DNA from: Fagopyrum homotropicum
Lineage: Eukaryota > Streptophyta > Magnoliopsida > Caryophyllales > Polygonaceae
Direction of reading: 5' to 3'
NCBI GenBank assembly: GCA_033239125.1
Contig: BSWB01000003.1
Location: forward strand, 108,892,320 to 108,956,319
DNA length: 64,000 bases
This document shows, piece by piece, positions 12,710 through 23,781 of this stretch. The notes under the pieces were generated by a model. It saw only the letters and a list, made by a program, of their open reading frames with translations, was not told the DNA's origin and did no database searches. Made by a program: the position numbers and the translations under genes. Numbering within the stretch: the first letter of the stretch is position 1; each line of letters starts with the position of its first letter.

Positions 12710-12881
12710 CTGCAAACACCAATCAGCTAGATAAGAAACTTGGGCAATATGTCATCATAAACATTAAACCAGGTGAACAGAACATTGGCTATGCAGATTG
12801 AATAACTGCTTACCGGAAGAGGAAGTATTTTAGACAGTGAAACCATTTGTCACAAAATCATGTATGTGCTGTTCACAGTTT

Positions 12882-13617
12882 CTGAGGCAATTGGCAAAAA
12901 TAAATACTATGATTAAAAAGTTAGCAATGAAAGAGGATGTAGAAGAACCTGAGGCAATTGGCACAAATAAACATATGTTTGAACACCGTGGACCAATTGT
13001 GATTGAGTTTACAGTAGTGGGGTCTTTAAGTTTTTAATTTAAAAAATCTTAATTTAAGTTTGTTCTTCCCTAGCTAGCTACAAGAAAAGAGTCCTCTAAA
13101 TTTACATACTATTGTGCGCACAACGAAGCAGAAAAACACAGTTAAGGCATTTTACAGTAAAGAGAAGATTATGCTTATACTAAGTTTACATACCACAGAA
13201 AAGGCAAAGTTCTAATTCCATTGAACCCCATGACAAATGAAGTCTAATAAAATTTAAATAAGATATAAACTGAGGTTTTTAACACTCCAAATCAGACAGT
13301 AATTGATCGAACTGGCCTCTAAATTTTAGTACTGATGAGAGATCACAACAAATCAGACAGTAATTGATCTAAATCAGATAGCAAGATCACAACAAAGTAA
13401 AACACAAAAACGTAGCTATAAAATTAGCCCTTTTCCTTTTCCTTTTCTAAATCAGACAGTAAATGTTGAATAATAATCAGTTTTCTTCCTAATCTAACAG
13501 GGCTATGGAAGCTAATGAACATGTTAATAGAGTGCAACTGGAGTTTATGTAGATCCCCGTTTCTACTCAGTAAAGGGATAAATTGTCAATGTAATGTAAG
13601 AGACGAGGACGACATAC
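12882..13617 (-). other. CACTA-1 intronic stretch with duplicated acceptor
   Basis: No exon recognised. The 15-base run containing the acceptor of the first captured exon (GCCAATTGCCTCAG on minus) is repeated 66 bases upstream (about 12949-12962). The words AATCAGACAGTAATTGAT recur three times around 13290-13460. By position this is an intron between a leader exon and the captured exons. Confidence 0.5.
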
Positions 13618-13860
13618 CTTCGACTGAGGAGCATCGATGGTGGAAGGGAATGAAAACCGTCAAATTGAGGAGCACCTATAGAAGAATAAACGTTTTAGGG
13701 CGAAGAAGGAAGAGACGAAGGACTGGACGGAAACAAGAACAACAAAAATCACAAACAAGGAAGAGGCGAAGAAGAGGCGAAGAAGAGTACCTTCGATCTA
13801 GGAGCAACAATGGTGGAAGGAGAACCTATGGAAGCATCGTGGAAGAGACTTCGATTAGGT
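13618..13860 (-). other. Duplicated leader-exon-like units
   Basis: On the minus strand two similar units occur. TTCCACCATCGATGCTCCTC leads to a donor CGAAG|GTATGT at 13618/13617, and TTCCACCATTGTTGCTCCTA leads to CGAAG|GTACTC near 13791. They lie just inside the right end, where CACTA elements usually start transcription, and point toward the chromomethylase exons. The plus-strand open frame over this stretch (Arg/Lys-rich) is the shadow of the pyrimidine-rich leader. Leader function is inference. Confidence 0.4.
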
Positions 13861-13979
13861 CTAATGTGATTTTTCCACAGTGACATCTAAAAAAAGAAAA
13901 AAAAGGTACATATATTATTTTTGTTTTTTATCTACAAGCCAAAATTTTTTTTTGGCGCTCAACCATGAGCGGAAGTCTA

Positions 13980-14206
13980 GGCGTTTTGCGATGGTAATCA
14001 AAAGCCGACGCAAAGGAAGTTTTTTTTAACGTCGGCGCCTAAATTGTCGCAAACCAATGTACTATTTGCGACGGGAGGATTCCGCCGTCGCAAAACAAAC
14101 GACAACAGTCAACGCCGTCGCCATGCCGTCGCAAAAATTGATCATTGGCGTCGGTAAACCCTTCCCGATGCAAACCTCGGTCGCAAAAGTATTTTTTTTT
14201 GTAGTG
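13980..14206. repeat. CACTA-1 right subterminal and terminal repeats
   Basis: Several TTTGCGACGG/CCGTCGCAAA words occur in both orientations, ending in AAAAGTATTTTTTTTTGTAG and TG at 14206. This mirrors the left end over at least 20 bases. Confidence 0.85.
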
Positions 14207-14663
14207 GTTGCAGAAGGGAGGGGCAGATCTACGGGCTGAGAATGGAGCAAGAGTTGTTGTTGTTTCCATTGGAGGTTATTGTTGGTCTTTACCTTTTGGC
14301 TTAAAGATAGAACTTAATAACTGCTATTTTGCTCCATGTATTACTAAGAACTTAATTGTCATTTTAGTTTTAAACCGTGAAGGATATACTTTTACCATTA
14401 CTGATCATATTGTGATGAAGATTTATAAGAATGATATTTATTATGGTCGTGTGAACATGAGTAGTAATGGACTATACATGATAGACCTCAAAACTGAGAT
14501 ACATAATATTAATACAAAAAGGCAAAAACTGAATGAAACAAATAAAGAAAACGTATGACATTGTTGATTGGGTCCCATAGACATAAAACGTATTAAGGAA
14601 CTCCAAACAGTTGGACTACATAAACCACTTGATTTGGAATCATTTGGATGTGTGTGGACCTAT
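14207..14663 (+). pseudogene. Copia pre-integrase (GAG_pre-integrs) fragment
   Basis: From 14208 an open stretch of about 116 codons reads ...SLPFGLKIELNNCYFAPC, TKNLIVILVLNREGYTFTI, KIYKNDIYYGRVNMSSNGLY. This is the conserved stretch between protease and integrase zinc finger in plant Copia elements (LPSGLxLxLNNCxxVPxxxKNxISxS...YGxxxxxNGLY). After a stop it continues with IKRIKELQ and LDLESFG, then CACTA-2 interrupts. The first bases duplicate the CACTA-1 target GTT. Confidence 0.82.
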
Positions 14664-15064
14664 CACTACTACAAAAATGTGTTTATAACCCTTAACATAT
14701 ATTCCGGGCTTATATATCATGAGGTATATAATCGGATTTAAAAAAAAAATAATTTGGAAACATATAATAACACGGATGTTGTAATACCCGGGTTATAAAG
14801 TCATGTAAAATTAGGCAAGAGGTATGTAAATAACTCGAATATTGTTATATCAGGGTTATATAAAACATATATAACACGGTTATTTTGACCACCGGGTTAT
14901 ATATTAGATTAAATTTGTAGATTCAACAAAACGCCCGGAATATTTGGCTTGCTTCACTATTACTATTTTTGCCACCTAAACAATAAAATTCCCACCAATT
15001 TACACAAAAATTTTCACACCAAAATTGAATATCGTTCTAGACGCCCTAGCCTCATCAGGAAGCC
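14664..15064. repeat. CACTA-2 left subterminal region
   Basis: Non-coding. Repeated (A)TAACCCGG / CCGGGTTATA words are spaced every 30-50 bases, matching those at 21530-21976. Confidence 0.75.
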
Positions 15065-15300
15065 TGTAATACCCGAAAAATTTATTTTTGTTAGATTACG
15101 AGTCAAATCGTAATTCGATCGGTTTGGACTTTTAGGTGATGCTTATATCGTAAATTCCGTCAATATGACATGCTAGCGTGCCCATCTAGACAGGCCCACT
15201 AGGCCCATCAAGATAAGGGAACATGGTAAACGTTTTAGGCTTTTTAGGGTAAGTTGTTCTACCCTCTTGAAACCTCAGCCACCCATCACCTTCTCCATTC
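15065..15300 (+). repeat. Truncated LTR-like start
   Basis: TGTAATACCCGAAAAATTTA at 15065 resembles the starts of the LARD-A and LARD-B LTRs (TGTAATANCCGGAAnnTTTA), with a similar following order (AATTCCGTCAATATG...). No partner LTR, PBS or end was found. It may be a truncated LTR or a promoter piece of CACTA-2. Confidence 0.35.
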
Positions 15301-15402
15301 CTTACCAATGCCTGCTATCCCTTTTCCCCTTCTCCTTCAACCGTCGTTTTGGGGAGACGACGCTGCTGCACCTGGCCGGCCACAACCTGCGACAACTTTC
15401 GC

Positions 15403-15500
15403 GTTGGACCGCCCTGCCTCTTCTCCTCTCCACTTCTCGCGCCGGACCGCCCTACTTCTTCTCCTCTACACTTCTCGCGCCGGACCGCCTTGCCTCCTTC
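15403..15500. repeat. About 2.5 tandem copies of a ~42-bp unit
   Basis: GGACCGCC(C/T)TxC... followed by TTCTCCTCTxCACTTCTCGC is repeated in a GC-rich pyrimidine-biased stretch. Overlapping open frames on both strands (15254-15689) result from this composition and are not called as genes. Confidence 0.75.
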
Positions 15501-17951
15501 TCGATTCTCCGTCGCCTTAGGTCCGACACCTAGAGGTTCCGCCGTTATCTCAGCCCGACGTGAAGAAGAGCAGCCGGCGCCATCGCTGGACTCTCGCCCC
15601 ATCTTCGGGTTCTCACCAGTCACCATCTGTTTTATCATGTAGTTGACTTTCACATCCTTCATCTGTTTTGGGTTCTCACCTGTCACCATATCCCCTTCCT
15701 TCCTCCATTATCTCATCGTTCGAATCCCAGAGGCCGTGTATTTGTTCGGCTGCCGCTAGCAATTGCTTCCATCGTTGTTGAAACTTCCTCTTGCTCAGCG
15801 TCGCGTCCAAAGGTTCGTTTGTTTTTTAGGGTTTCCTTCTATTCTTTTTCTTTATTTATTTTGAGTATGTCTTTTTCGCTTGAACTATGATTTGGTATAC
15901 ATTCATTTTCTTATCCTTGATTTACAATTGATTAGTTAGGGGTTCGAATTAGGGGTTCACAAAGAGGAGAACGTTTTTTTGCCTCTTTTCTAAGATTATG
16001 GAGGTCTTAGGTTTACTTTGTAATTAGATTTCTAGCCATTGCAAAAATTTATCTGACCATTTTGAGATTTGGATTGAATGATTTTGCGAAACAAGGATCT
16101 ATTTCTTGATTTAAGTGTAGGTGTGGGACGGAATATTGGATACCTAAATTCGGGAGTAAACTGTTCACTTGAAATTGCTCAATTTGCAAACCCTAAGGTG
16201 TGAATTTCAAACCCAAACCATTAACGTCAAATATAATTCTCTAGTCTCAAAATGTGGAATGGATATGGAGTGAATTGGTCTAAGCTACCTGACCTAAACG
16301 TCATGGTAATTGGTAAGATATCAGGCGAGGATCAGTTGAATGACCATCTTCCCCTGCCTGGGGTAGGATTTGAGTTCTTCTTATTATTTTTAGTGCCGCG
16401 ATGTTCAAGTTTTATTGTTAAGAGTGGCTAATCCCTACTGAATCCAAGCAGTTTGCTTCTGTATTGAACAAATTGATCCTGTGCAGCTATGCAAGACATT
16501 GCATTGTCTTATTTAGGCCTCTTATTCCGTCTTTATCTTTTAAGGGCTTGCTTGATCATTAAAGTTCTATTCTTCTTCAATGTTGACTGAAATGTCCTTC
16601 CTTTTGCTGGTCATTAAACTTGATCTTTCTATTAGTTAATTGCACGAGCTTAGTAGTAAGGTTTTTTTTGTCTAGCTTGTTGTCTCCCTGTTGATCGTAT
16701 TTTTTTGAAGAAAGTTTTTGTACTTTTGCCAATGTATCTACTCCATGTTTATGTATTTTGATGTTTTTTATTCTACTTTTTGATGTCGTCAAGTATTAGT
16801 TGTTATGAAGCTTGCATGATGGATCCCATGGACATAGTTGGGAAGGCCAAAGAAGATGCTTCTCTCCCTAAGGGTAATTAGCCTTCTTCATTTCATGGTA
16901 TGGTGGGAAATAAATACTCTTTATGCATTGAGTTAGAAATTGAGAATAACCGTGAATAAAAAGCAAGCTTTCTCCTAAAGCGAGGAGCGATACTGAGCTA
17001 ACTTCAAGCTATAAAGTCTGAACTTCATGTAAAAAGTGAATTTATTACAGTATCACACTATCTATCTTTTAGATTGCACTGTCCGTTGTCTATATTGCGC
17101 CTCCCAATTTTATGTGCTAGGTAGAGCATTTGAGTTGTATAATATGCTATTTTGTAAAACAGACCCTTGGTTTTCTTTAAACTAACTATTATTGTATGAT
17201 ATGTTTTAGAAACATATATTGCTCCTCCCAAATTTATGTGCGCGTCTCACTTTGTGCTTAAGAGTTAGTCACCTCATTACCTTTTTGTGGTTAACGCTAT
17301 TTTTTTCCTACTGGTGTAGAAATTGCCAACAAGCAAAAGGCAAAGGCATTAACCAAAGAACCTTCTCCCGAATCAAAGGATCAAGGTTCAGTTTCGGTTC
17401 TCATCGATGACTTTCGTTGGTTGCTAGATGATTTTTCTAATGGTTCTACCGAAGAGATTATATTCCAGAGGAGGTTTTCAATCGATCAAATCTTGATATC
17501 TCCATTAGCAAAAATGAAATTCAGATTTGGCTAGACAAGCAAGAGCTACAAATGTGTCATATATCAATATATATGAGGTTAGTTTTCACTAGATTTAACT
17601 TAATCTATTTTTCTTTATTTCATGCTTAAATTATTTTATCAATGTAGATTTCTCTCGGAGACACATTGTCAATCAAGGAAAACATTCGGATTTCTTTGTC
17701 GAATGTTAATTTCTTCCAAAAGTCGTGGTGGTATGAGAATGAAAGAACATGCTACTTATATTGTTGGGGCCATGAAAGGTGATATCGAAAACTGAATATT
17801 TTTTACTCCATATTATTTTGAGTTAGTATTGTTCTATTTATTCCTTTTGTATGTGCATACGCTCTTATAAATAGTTACTTATCTGTGTAAGTGTAGGAAT
17901 TATTGGGTGTTGTTGATTTTACACCCTCACAAAGGGTTTGCATATTGGATT

Positions 17952-20259
17952 TGTAACAACCAAATTTCGAAGATGACCTAATCGAGAATTTTAAGGAATT
18001 AAATCCGTTTTAACACGAGATACCTCTCGAGGTAACCTGCTCCTAGATGATATTACACCCTGGTGTTATTTGGAGCATTTGAGAGCTTCAATTAATAAAA
18101 ATGCAGTTGAGAGAAATGATCAGGACATCGGACATGTCCTAGATATAAAAAAACATGGAAAGGCAAAACGGCCAAAAGAGTCGCTATTTCGTTTCTTAGC
18201 GGCTAAGAAAGACGGCTTAGCAATATGCGTTTTTCGAGATAATTGCGGAATAATTATCCATACAATATTCCAGATTTATTATTCCAATTTCGAGAAGTTT
18301 GGAGAAGGGGGCTGAAACCGCTTTTAGATCGGTGAAAGGATAATTATCGACTCCGCTAAAGAATAATTATCGTCTTCGCTATAAATAGCGGAAATAACAT
18401 TTATTAATTCATTTCCTTTCACGTTTTTTCGTAAAAGCTCTGATTTCTCTCAACCTTCAAACTCAGATCTACTCTTCGTTTCTAATCCGATTTCAAATCC
18501 GTTTGAGTTTTGGATTCATCTCTTCATTCTCTTCATTTTGGTACCGAGTTTCTACATTTCCGAGCAAGGGAAGGCCTGATGGAGCATATGTGATACTATG
18601 GAGGTTCCGTCGCTCAGATTCCGGTGAATTTGATGATGTTCGAGCGTAGCCTATGTCGTTGTGATTCTGAATCTTCTTTTGGATCGTTAATCGGGTTAGT
18701 AACGAATAAGTTATGAATTTATTCGTTTTCCATATTGCGATTTGGCTTAAATTGACCTTAGGCTTGCCAAAATGGATAATTGGAAATTCCATTATGCTCG
18801 TTACTTTATTCTGGTGATTATGGGCTGTTTGTTTGTTGAGATTTGATGACAGGTGAGTTCAGAAATTGCGTGCGGACAAAACGTTATTCTGACAAAATTT
18901 AATTAATTAATTGAAGGTTAATTAATTTAATTGGGATCATAGAGGAGGATATAAGTTAATTAAATTCAAAGGTATGAATTTAACTGGTGTTTGAACCGAG
19001 GAGTTTAATACGAGGAATATGATATTCTCCGCAGGTGTTGTTGAAGGTTTTGGTTAACTATAGCTTAGTTCTTTGTGAGCGTTTCCAAGCACGATAAAGG
19101 AGGATAGTCCGAGTGGGAAACAGACTCAATATTTGGTTTGCGAGGTTTTATTGTTCTTACCTGCAAGGTAAGCGTATATGAATTACACTTACTTAATATA
19201 TATTATGTATTTATTATGTCATGATTTTATGCATGCTTATATATATATGAGTGAAATGATGATGATGATGATGACTTGGTATGATTTATGGATGCATGCA
19301 TGAGGTACATGAGATGATAATGGAAAGAATATGATGAAAGAATATGATGAAAGCATGAAAATGAGTTATGATATGAAAGTGATAATATAGGATGATAATT
19401 GATTAATAAGCCCAACTGGGTCCCGCACGGGTTTCCGGGGGACGAGGTCGCTACCTGATCCACAGGGGCCTCAAAGGTCGCTACCTGATCTACAGGGGGC
19501 CTCAAGATGAGAAAAATAGTCCAATATCGCAACCTGATCTACAGGGGGCCTAGGACGCTATCTGGTTGGCCAACCAAAAGAAAAAAAAGAAAGAAAGAAA
19601 GAAAAGAAATACGAAAGCACATGAGAAAATATATCGTACGATTAGATGGGGCTAGTTAGGTAATTATCACCTATGCATCGATGCAATCGAGTCTAGCATG
19701 TTATATGTTATGTTATGATTATTTATATGTGATGATATGATATGAGATGTTTATATGAGGTGATATGTTTATATGTTGTATGATAACATTCTTGAATGTG
19801 TATATGATATGTGTTTTGTATGTAATGTGAATGTGGAGATGTATTTGTGCTTTGGAATGTGAGAACAGGTATTGTGTGTCCTTTGAGGACGAGATATTAG
19901 ATACTTATATATATTGAGAGAGTGCGATTTGTATATCCTTACTGAGCTTGTAGCTCATTGTTGTTATATCCATATTTTTCAGCTACTCAGACTCAACCTG
20001 ATCAAGGCAAGGACGTTGGACCCAACACCTAGATTTGAGATCATACTGTTATGGGATGCTACCGCCTAGGATGTTTTGTGTGGTCTTAAACAGTTGTGTT
20101 TTCTTAAACAGAGTTTTATGACGTATGTTAGTATGTATATATGTTGTGAATACGGTTGTAAGATCAAGTTTTAGAATTTTACGTTTTCCGCTTTTCCGCT
20201 TTTTGCTTTAAACAGGGTTAATTAATTGGTAATCAACTAGAAATGAAATAGGTGTCACA
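17952..20259 (+). mobile_element. Solo LTR inside the Ulp1 catalytic domain
   Basis: TGTAACAACCAAATTTCGAA at 17952 runs to GGTGTCACA at 20259 (2308 bp, TG...CA). It is flanked by GGATT (17947-17951) and AGATT (20260-20264), a 5-bp duplication with one mismatch. Removing it restores the codons for AYWID-PLHG across the junction. Length and edge sequence fit a Gypsy-type (Tekay-like) LTR left by recombination between two LTRs. No coding is seen. Confidence 0.85.
19447..19550. repeat. Three copies of GGTCGCTACCTGATCTACAG-type unit
   Basis: Units of 35-60 bases with the core CTACCTGATCTACAGGGGGC recur three times in the solo LTR, followed by GA-rich sequence. Confidence 0.8.
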
Positions 20260-20855
20260 AGATTGACCCGTTGCATGGACAACAAAATGATGATGCAGAG
20301 CAATTAGTTGATTTGTAAGTTTTTCCTACTATTATCTACAGATAAGTAATTTCGTATATAGTATGAAAACCATTTCTTTTTATCTTATTGTGTAGGGTTT
20401 ATACTTTAAAATACACTAGTTTGAGACTAAAAAAACCTCGAAAAAATACTTTGTGGCAGGCCATAAAAGTTAATCCTCATATCTTCTCATTTTTTTTATT
20501 AGTTATAAGGCACAAACATCTACATTTGACGTAATTTGTATATCACTAGTTTAATATATGTTTTTTCGTGAGCTGCAGTGTCCGCATAATCCAAACTTGA
20601 ATGATTGTGGATATTATGTGTTGAGATTTATGCGCTAGATCATATTAAGAAGAAGTCACAGTGTCCCAAAGATTGTATGTTTTGACAAAATTTAAAATTA
20701 TTTTTGCTTTTCATTAAAATTTATACTCATGAGCTTATCTAAGTTAATTTTTGATATCTTTACAGTGGTATAGGAAAAAAGATACTTACTCGTATGATGA
20801 AATTGAAGAAGTTCGTAAGGAGTGGCTTGAATATTTGCTTCAACTAATCTTTTAG

Positions 20856-21976
20856 GTATGAAATTCGAAACTTTGATTGCATTTATATGATTTGGATTTG
20901 GATTGTGTGTTCCGACCTCGAATAGATTTTTTGGACAAATTGAAATCAACCCTAGAGTGTTGTTCTTTGGTTTTCATGAACAAATGTTTGACATGTCCAT
21001 AGACTGCATTGAATGTCCTTTTGTTCTAGTATATATTTTGTATTTGAGACTATTTCGCACAGGGCTCCATATACCTTTCACTTTGTAACTTTCCCAAACT
21101 TGGTCTTATTGTGCTCTCCAGGAAGTTTCAAAGCAGTGAAGGTGGCGACCTTGAAAACTTGATCTATTGTAAGGCTTCATGACCTCTCCGGCAATAACAG
21201 TGCAGATTTCATCACCGGTTATCTTATAGTTGATGTGCATTGTTAGCACGATGAATATATCTTTTGAAGATGGTGAACATTTAAATCTTTATATACTTGT
21301 GACATTTAGTTTAAGAACATGACTTTGAATCATGACTTTGAATCATATTTGTGATATTGGTTATCTTCAGATGTGATATTGGTGATCACAAAACGATGAT
21401 GTTTTGAGTTAAGTACATGACTTTGAATCATGTTTGTGAATGGAATTGGTTGCTTCAGTTTTTTTTTTTGCATTTGGAACAGGTACAATTTGTGAAAGCC
21501 ATGAAATACGTACAGAATCCGGACATCAAATCCGGGTTAGATTCTTTTCAATGGTCTCGTAATACAATTTTTACCTAATAACACGGATCTTCATTGTCAA
21601 GATTATTAGGTCGTCACATAGTCGAATAACCCGGATCCTACCCTCCCAATTATTTGTTGGTTTTAGATAACCCGCTTCCCAATATCCGGTTATTTATTAT
21701 TAAAATAAACGTCATCAAATAACCCGATTCATATCCAGTTATGTGACATTATCAAATACCCCGGGTACAAGTTTGCCGGGTTATTTGATAGAATATATCC
21801 CGGTTGGCATCGTTTGTACCAAAATCAAAATAGAGAAAAAATAACCCGGATTTCTTTTAACAAACGCCCGGGGTATAAAGTTGGTGGACCAAATATCGCC
21901 CTAACCTTTAACCCGGTGGGCGTTCGGAGTATATTCTTTCAAACGCCAGGGTTATAATCCCCTTTTTGTAGTAGTA
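20856..21976. other. CACTA-2 right non-coding part and subterminal repeats
   Basis: It follows the Ulp1 stop. Up to about 21500 I see no gene; there is a local repeat of TGACTTTGAATCAT (about 21320-21432). From 21530 ATAACCCGG-like words become frequent up to the terminal repeat. Confidence 0.7.
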
Positions 21977-21979
21977 TAT

Positions 21980-22973
21980 GAGTAAAGAATGAAAGGACTT
22001 TTGAACTTCTAACCCTCATACATATGGATGTATGTAGACCTATGACATTGTCGATAGTGCCTAATGGGAAAGATGACAAGGTCACCTTTTACTAGTAAGA
22101 GTGAAAGGACTTCTGAACTTATAGCTCTCATGCATACAAATGTGTGGACCTGTGAGTAAAGAAGCTAGGTATGGCTACCGCTACTTCATTATATTTACTG
22201 ATGATTTTAGTAGATACGGGTATATCTACTTAATGAAACAGAAATCAGAATCCTTTGAAAAGTTCAAGGAGTTTCCAGAAATGAAGTAGAAAGACAAACA
22301 TGCAAGAAGATAAAAGCACTTCGATCGGATCGAGGGGACGAATAACCGAGCCATGAATTCGATCATCATTTAAGGAGTTGTGGAATTGTGACACAACTCA
22401 CTCCTCCGGTCACTCCACAACTAAATGGTGTGTCTGAGTGGAGGAACGAGACTATGTTAGACAGCGTTCGTTCAATGATGTGTTTTGTAGATCTTCCATT
22501 ATCCTTCTTGGGATATGCTCTCCGAACAACCGCGTTCGTTCTAAAAAAGACTTTTTCACGTTCAATTGACAAGACACCATATGAGATATGGACGGGAAAT
22601 GTTCCTTACTTGTCATTTTTGAGGGTCTCGAGTATGTGTAGCAGGTACCAGTCGAATCCCATTGACATTCACTGACAAGTTGCGAAGAACATCCTAAAGT
22701 AATTACGAAGGACTAAGGATGATCTATTGGTATATGAAGGTGATGAGGAGTTATACATCAAAGGCTATATCGACACTATCTTCCAAACCGACAGAGATGG
22801 CTTTGAGTCGCAGTCTGGACAAGTCTTCATTTTCAATGGAGGAGCGGTCAATTGGAAAAGCCAAAAATACGGCACGGTTGCAGACTCAACCACAAAGGAA
22901 TAATACATTGTTGCGGGAGAAGCGGCCAAGGAAGCGATATGGATTATGCAGTTTATAGCTGATATCGGTGTTG
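21980..22973 (+). pseudogene. Copia integrase core joined to RNase H (RT deleted)
   Basis: Integrase: YRYFIIFTDDFSRYGYIYL, KSESFEKFKEF, then across stops VTQLTPPVTPQLNGVSEWRN and MMCFVDLPLSFLGYALRTTA, that is the DD(35)E core with GVSExRN holding the catalytic Glu. At about 22640 the reading jumps to SRYQSNPI (RT end) and continues in RNase H with LVYEGDEELYIKGYID, GGAVNWKSQKYGTVADSTTK and EAAKEAIWIMQFIADIG. About 1.5 kb of integrase C-terminus and RT are missing. A short segment before the integrase (ERTSELLxLxHxxVCGP-like) appears twice (about 21986-22060 and 22100-22160). A solo LTR interrupts the RNase H at 22974. Confidence 0.85.
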
Positions 22974-23781
22974 TGATAGCATGCATTATTGTCTATATTT
23001 CGGGTATGATTTTGTCATTTTCTCATCATAAATCTGCATGCATGTACGTGTATTTATAGTGTTTATGTCATTACTTTGTTACTTTGCAAGAATCGAGGTC
23101 TACACCACGTTTGATTGTAATTGTAGGGAATATGGCACGTTTTGGGTGGATTTGGATCATAAGGAGCTAAGGAAGCTATGGAGCTACATTTAGGAGCATT
23201 AGGAAGGACAAGAAGAAAGACAGGAACTATGCTGAAAGGAAGAAAGAAAGATTCAGATGAAGATACGAAGGCATGCACGTAGATCACTGCTGATCTCGAA
23301 TCAAAATAGTGATGCATCTCGACCGAGATGGCCCACTGGGCCTGGATCGAGGTCGACGGCTCACAACCGAAGGAAAATAAAATATAATTTGACCTAAAAT
23401 TCTTCTATAAGAATGGAAGGTGAATGTGAAGTTAAGTAGGTTGGATCTTAGATAGATCAGAAGGACGGCTAGGAAGACGGCTATTGAAGGGAAGAGGATT
23501 TAAGGAAGGATTACTTAGGGTTCAAGGAACCTTAGATTGTGAGATTTTCTTTGGAAGTTACTTGTGAGTTTGTTATGATTCTTTGGAACACATTATTAGA
23601 TACTATTGATTTGTTGTTTGCTTTGATTATTGAGACATATTTGTTGGTTGATTATTCACCTTTACTTGAGATTCTTGATACATTTGATATTGCATTGATA
23701 ATGATGATTGTTGGCTAATCACCCCTGCGATTCTAGGGTGATTAGTTGAAGGTTGTGGTATAGACGATGAAAGATTGAATC

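Larger units (their letters stand above)
10853..12881 (-). pseudogene. Captured chromomethylase (CMT-type DNA cytosine-5 methyltransferase) gene fragment, five exons
   Basis: Minus-strand exons: 12881-12814, 12709-12380, 11269-11201, 11113-11027 and 10940-10853, each with an AG acceptor and a GT donor. Exon 1 covers the stretch ending in SKILPLP, exon 2 the catalytic PPCQG loop and ENVVD, exon 3 DLPQFPLPTHD, exon 4 NVVAYDKGQ to VVSDLPT, exon 5 DEMPYDKPPETEFHAYIRS. This is the exact order in plant chromomethylases, which methylate CHG/CHH cytosines at H3K9me2 chromatin; KGSLGRYALSRLV is closest in my memory to CMT2. A frameshift and stop disrupt exon 1 (near 12826). The BAH domain, most of the chromodomain and the C-terminal target-recognition part are absent. 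All exons join in phase 0 except that exon 5 ends in phase 1. It is a transduplicated piece, not a working enzyme. Confidence 0.9.
9147..14206 (-). mobile_element. CACTA-1: Pack-CACTA transposon carrying chromomethylase exons
   Basis: The left end starts CACTACAATAAAATACTTTT and the right end is its inverted form (GTAGTG at 14201-14206). A 3-bp target duplication GTT flanks it (9144-9146 and 14207-14209). Both ends carry many copies of the subterminal word TTTGCGACGG in both orientations, typical of CACTA (CMC/EnSpm) elements. No TNPD/TNP2 transposase motif was seen, so movement would depend on a relative. The interior holds minus-strand exons of a plant chromomethylase (10853-12881). It inserted into the gag/pre-integrase part of the old Copia element. 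Strand is given as that of the captured gene. Confidence 0.88.
16819..20855 (+). pseudogene. Ulp1-like cysteine protease (peptidase C48) gene of CACTA-2, interrupted
   Basis: Exon-like blocks: 16819-16873 (MDPMDIVGKAKEDASLPK), 17320-17577, 17648-17778, 17897-17951 continuing at 20265-20314, 20396-20468, 20579-20674 and 20766-20855. Recognisable parts are ISKNEIQIWLDKQELQMCHI, NYWVLLILHPHKGFAYWI|DPLHGQ, NLNDCGYYVLRFMR and SYDEIEEVRKEWLEYLLQ then stop. This is the usual order in plant transposon Ulp1 proteins: LSxxEIxxWL..., xxHWxLxxIDxxxxxVYxxDPL, CGYYVMRFM, and the YxxxxIDxVRxEWAxF tail. The Asp of WID and Cys of DCGYY are seen. The expected catalytic His is Tyr here. A frameshift near 17466, a TAG after FMR and the solo LTR show it is dead. 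C48 proteins cleave SUMO; their transposon role is unknown. Confidence 0.82.
14664..21976 (+). mobile_element. CACTA-2: CACTA-type transposon with Ulp1-like protease gene
   Basis: The left end is CACTACTACAAAAATG. The right end is the inverted form CCTTTTTGTAGTAGTA with the last G changed to A. TAT flanks it on both sides (14661-14663, 21977-21979). Subterminal regions on both sides are full of ATAACCCGG/CCGGGTTAT words. Without it the Copia reading continues. The interior holds an intron-containing Ulp1-like gene (16819-20855) and, nested in that gene, a solo LTR (17952-20259). No transposase motif was recognised. The changed terminal base suggests it is no longer mobile. Confidence 0.8.

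Noticed and set aside
13515..13883. Arg/Lys-rich plus-strand frame in CACTA-1
   Set aside because: It is the complement of a pyrimidine-rich leader-like region read on minus, with no homology.
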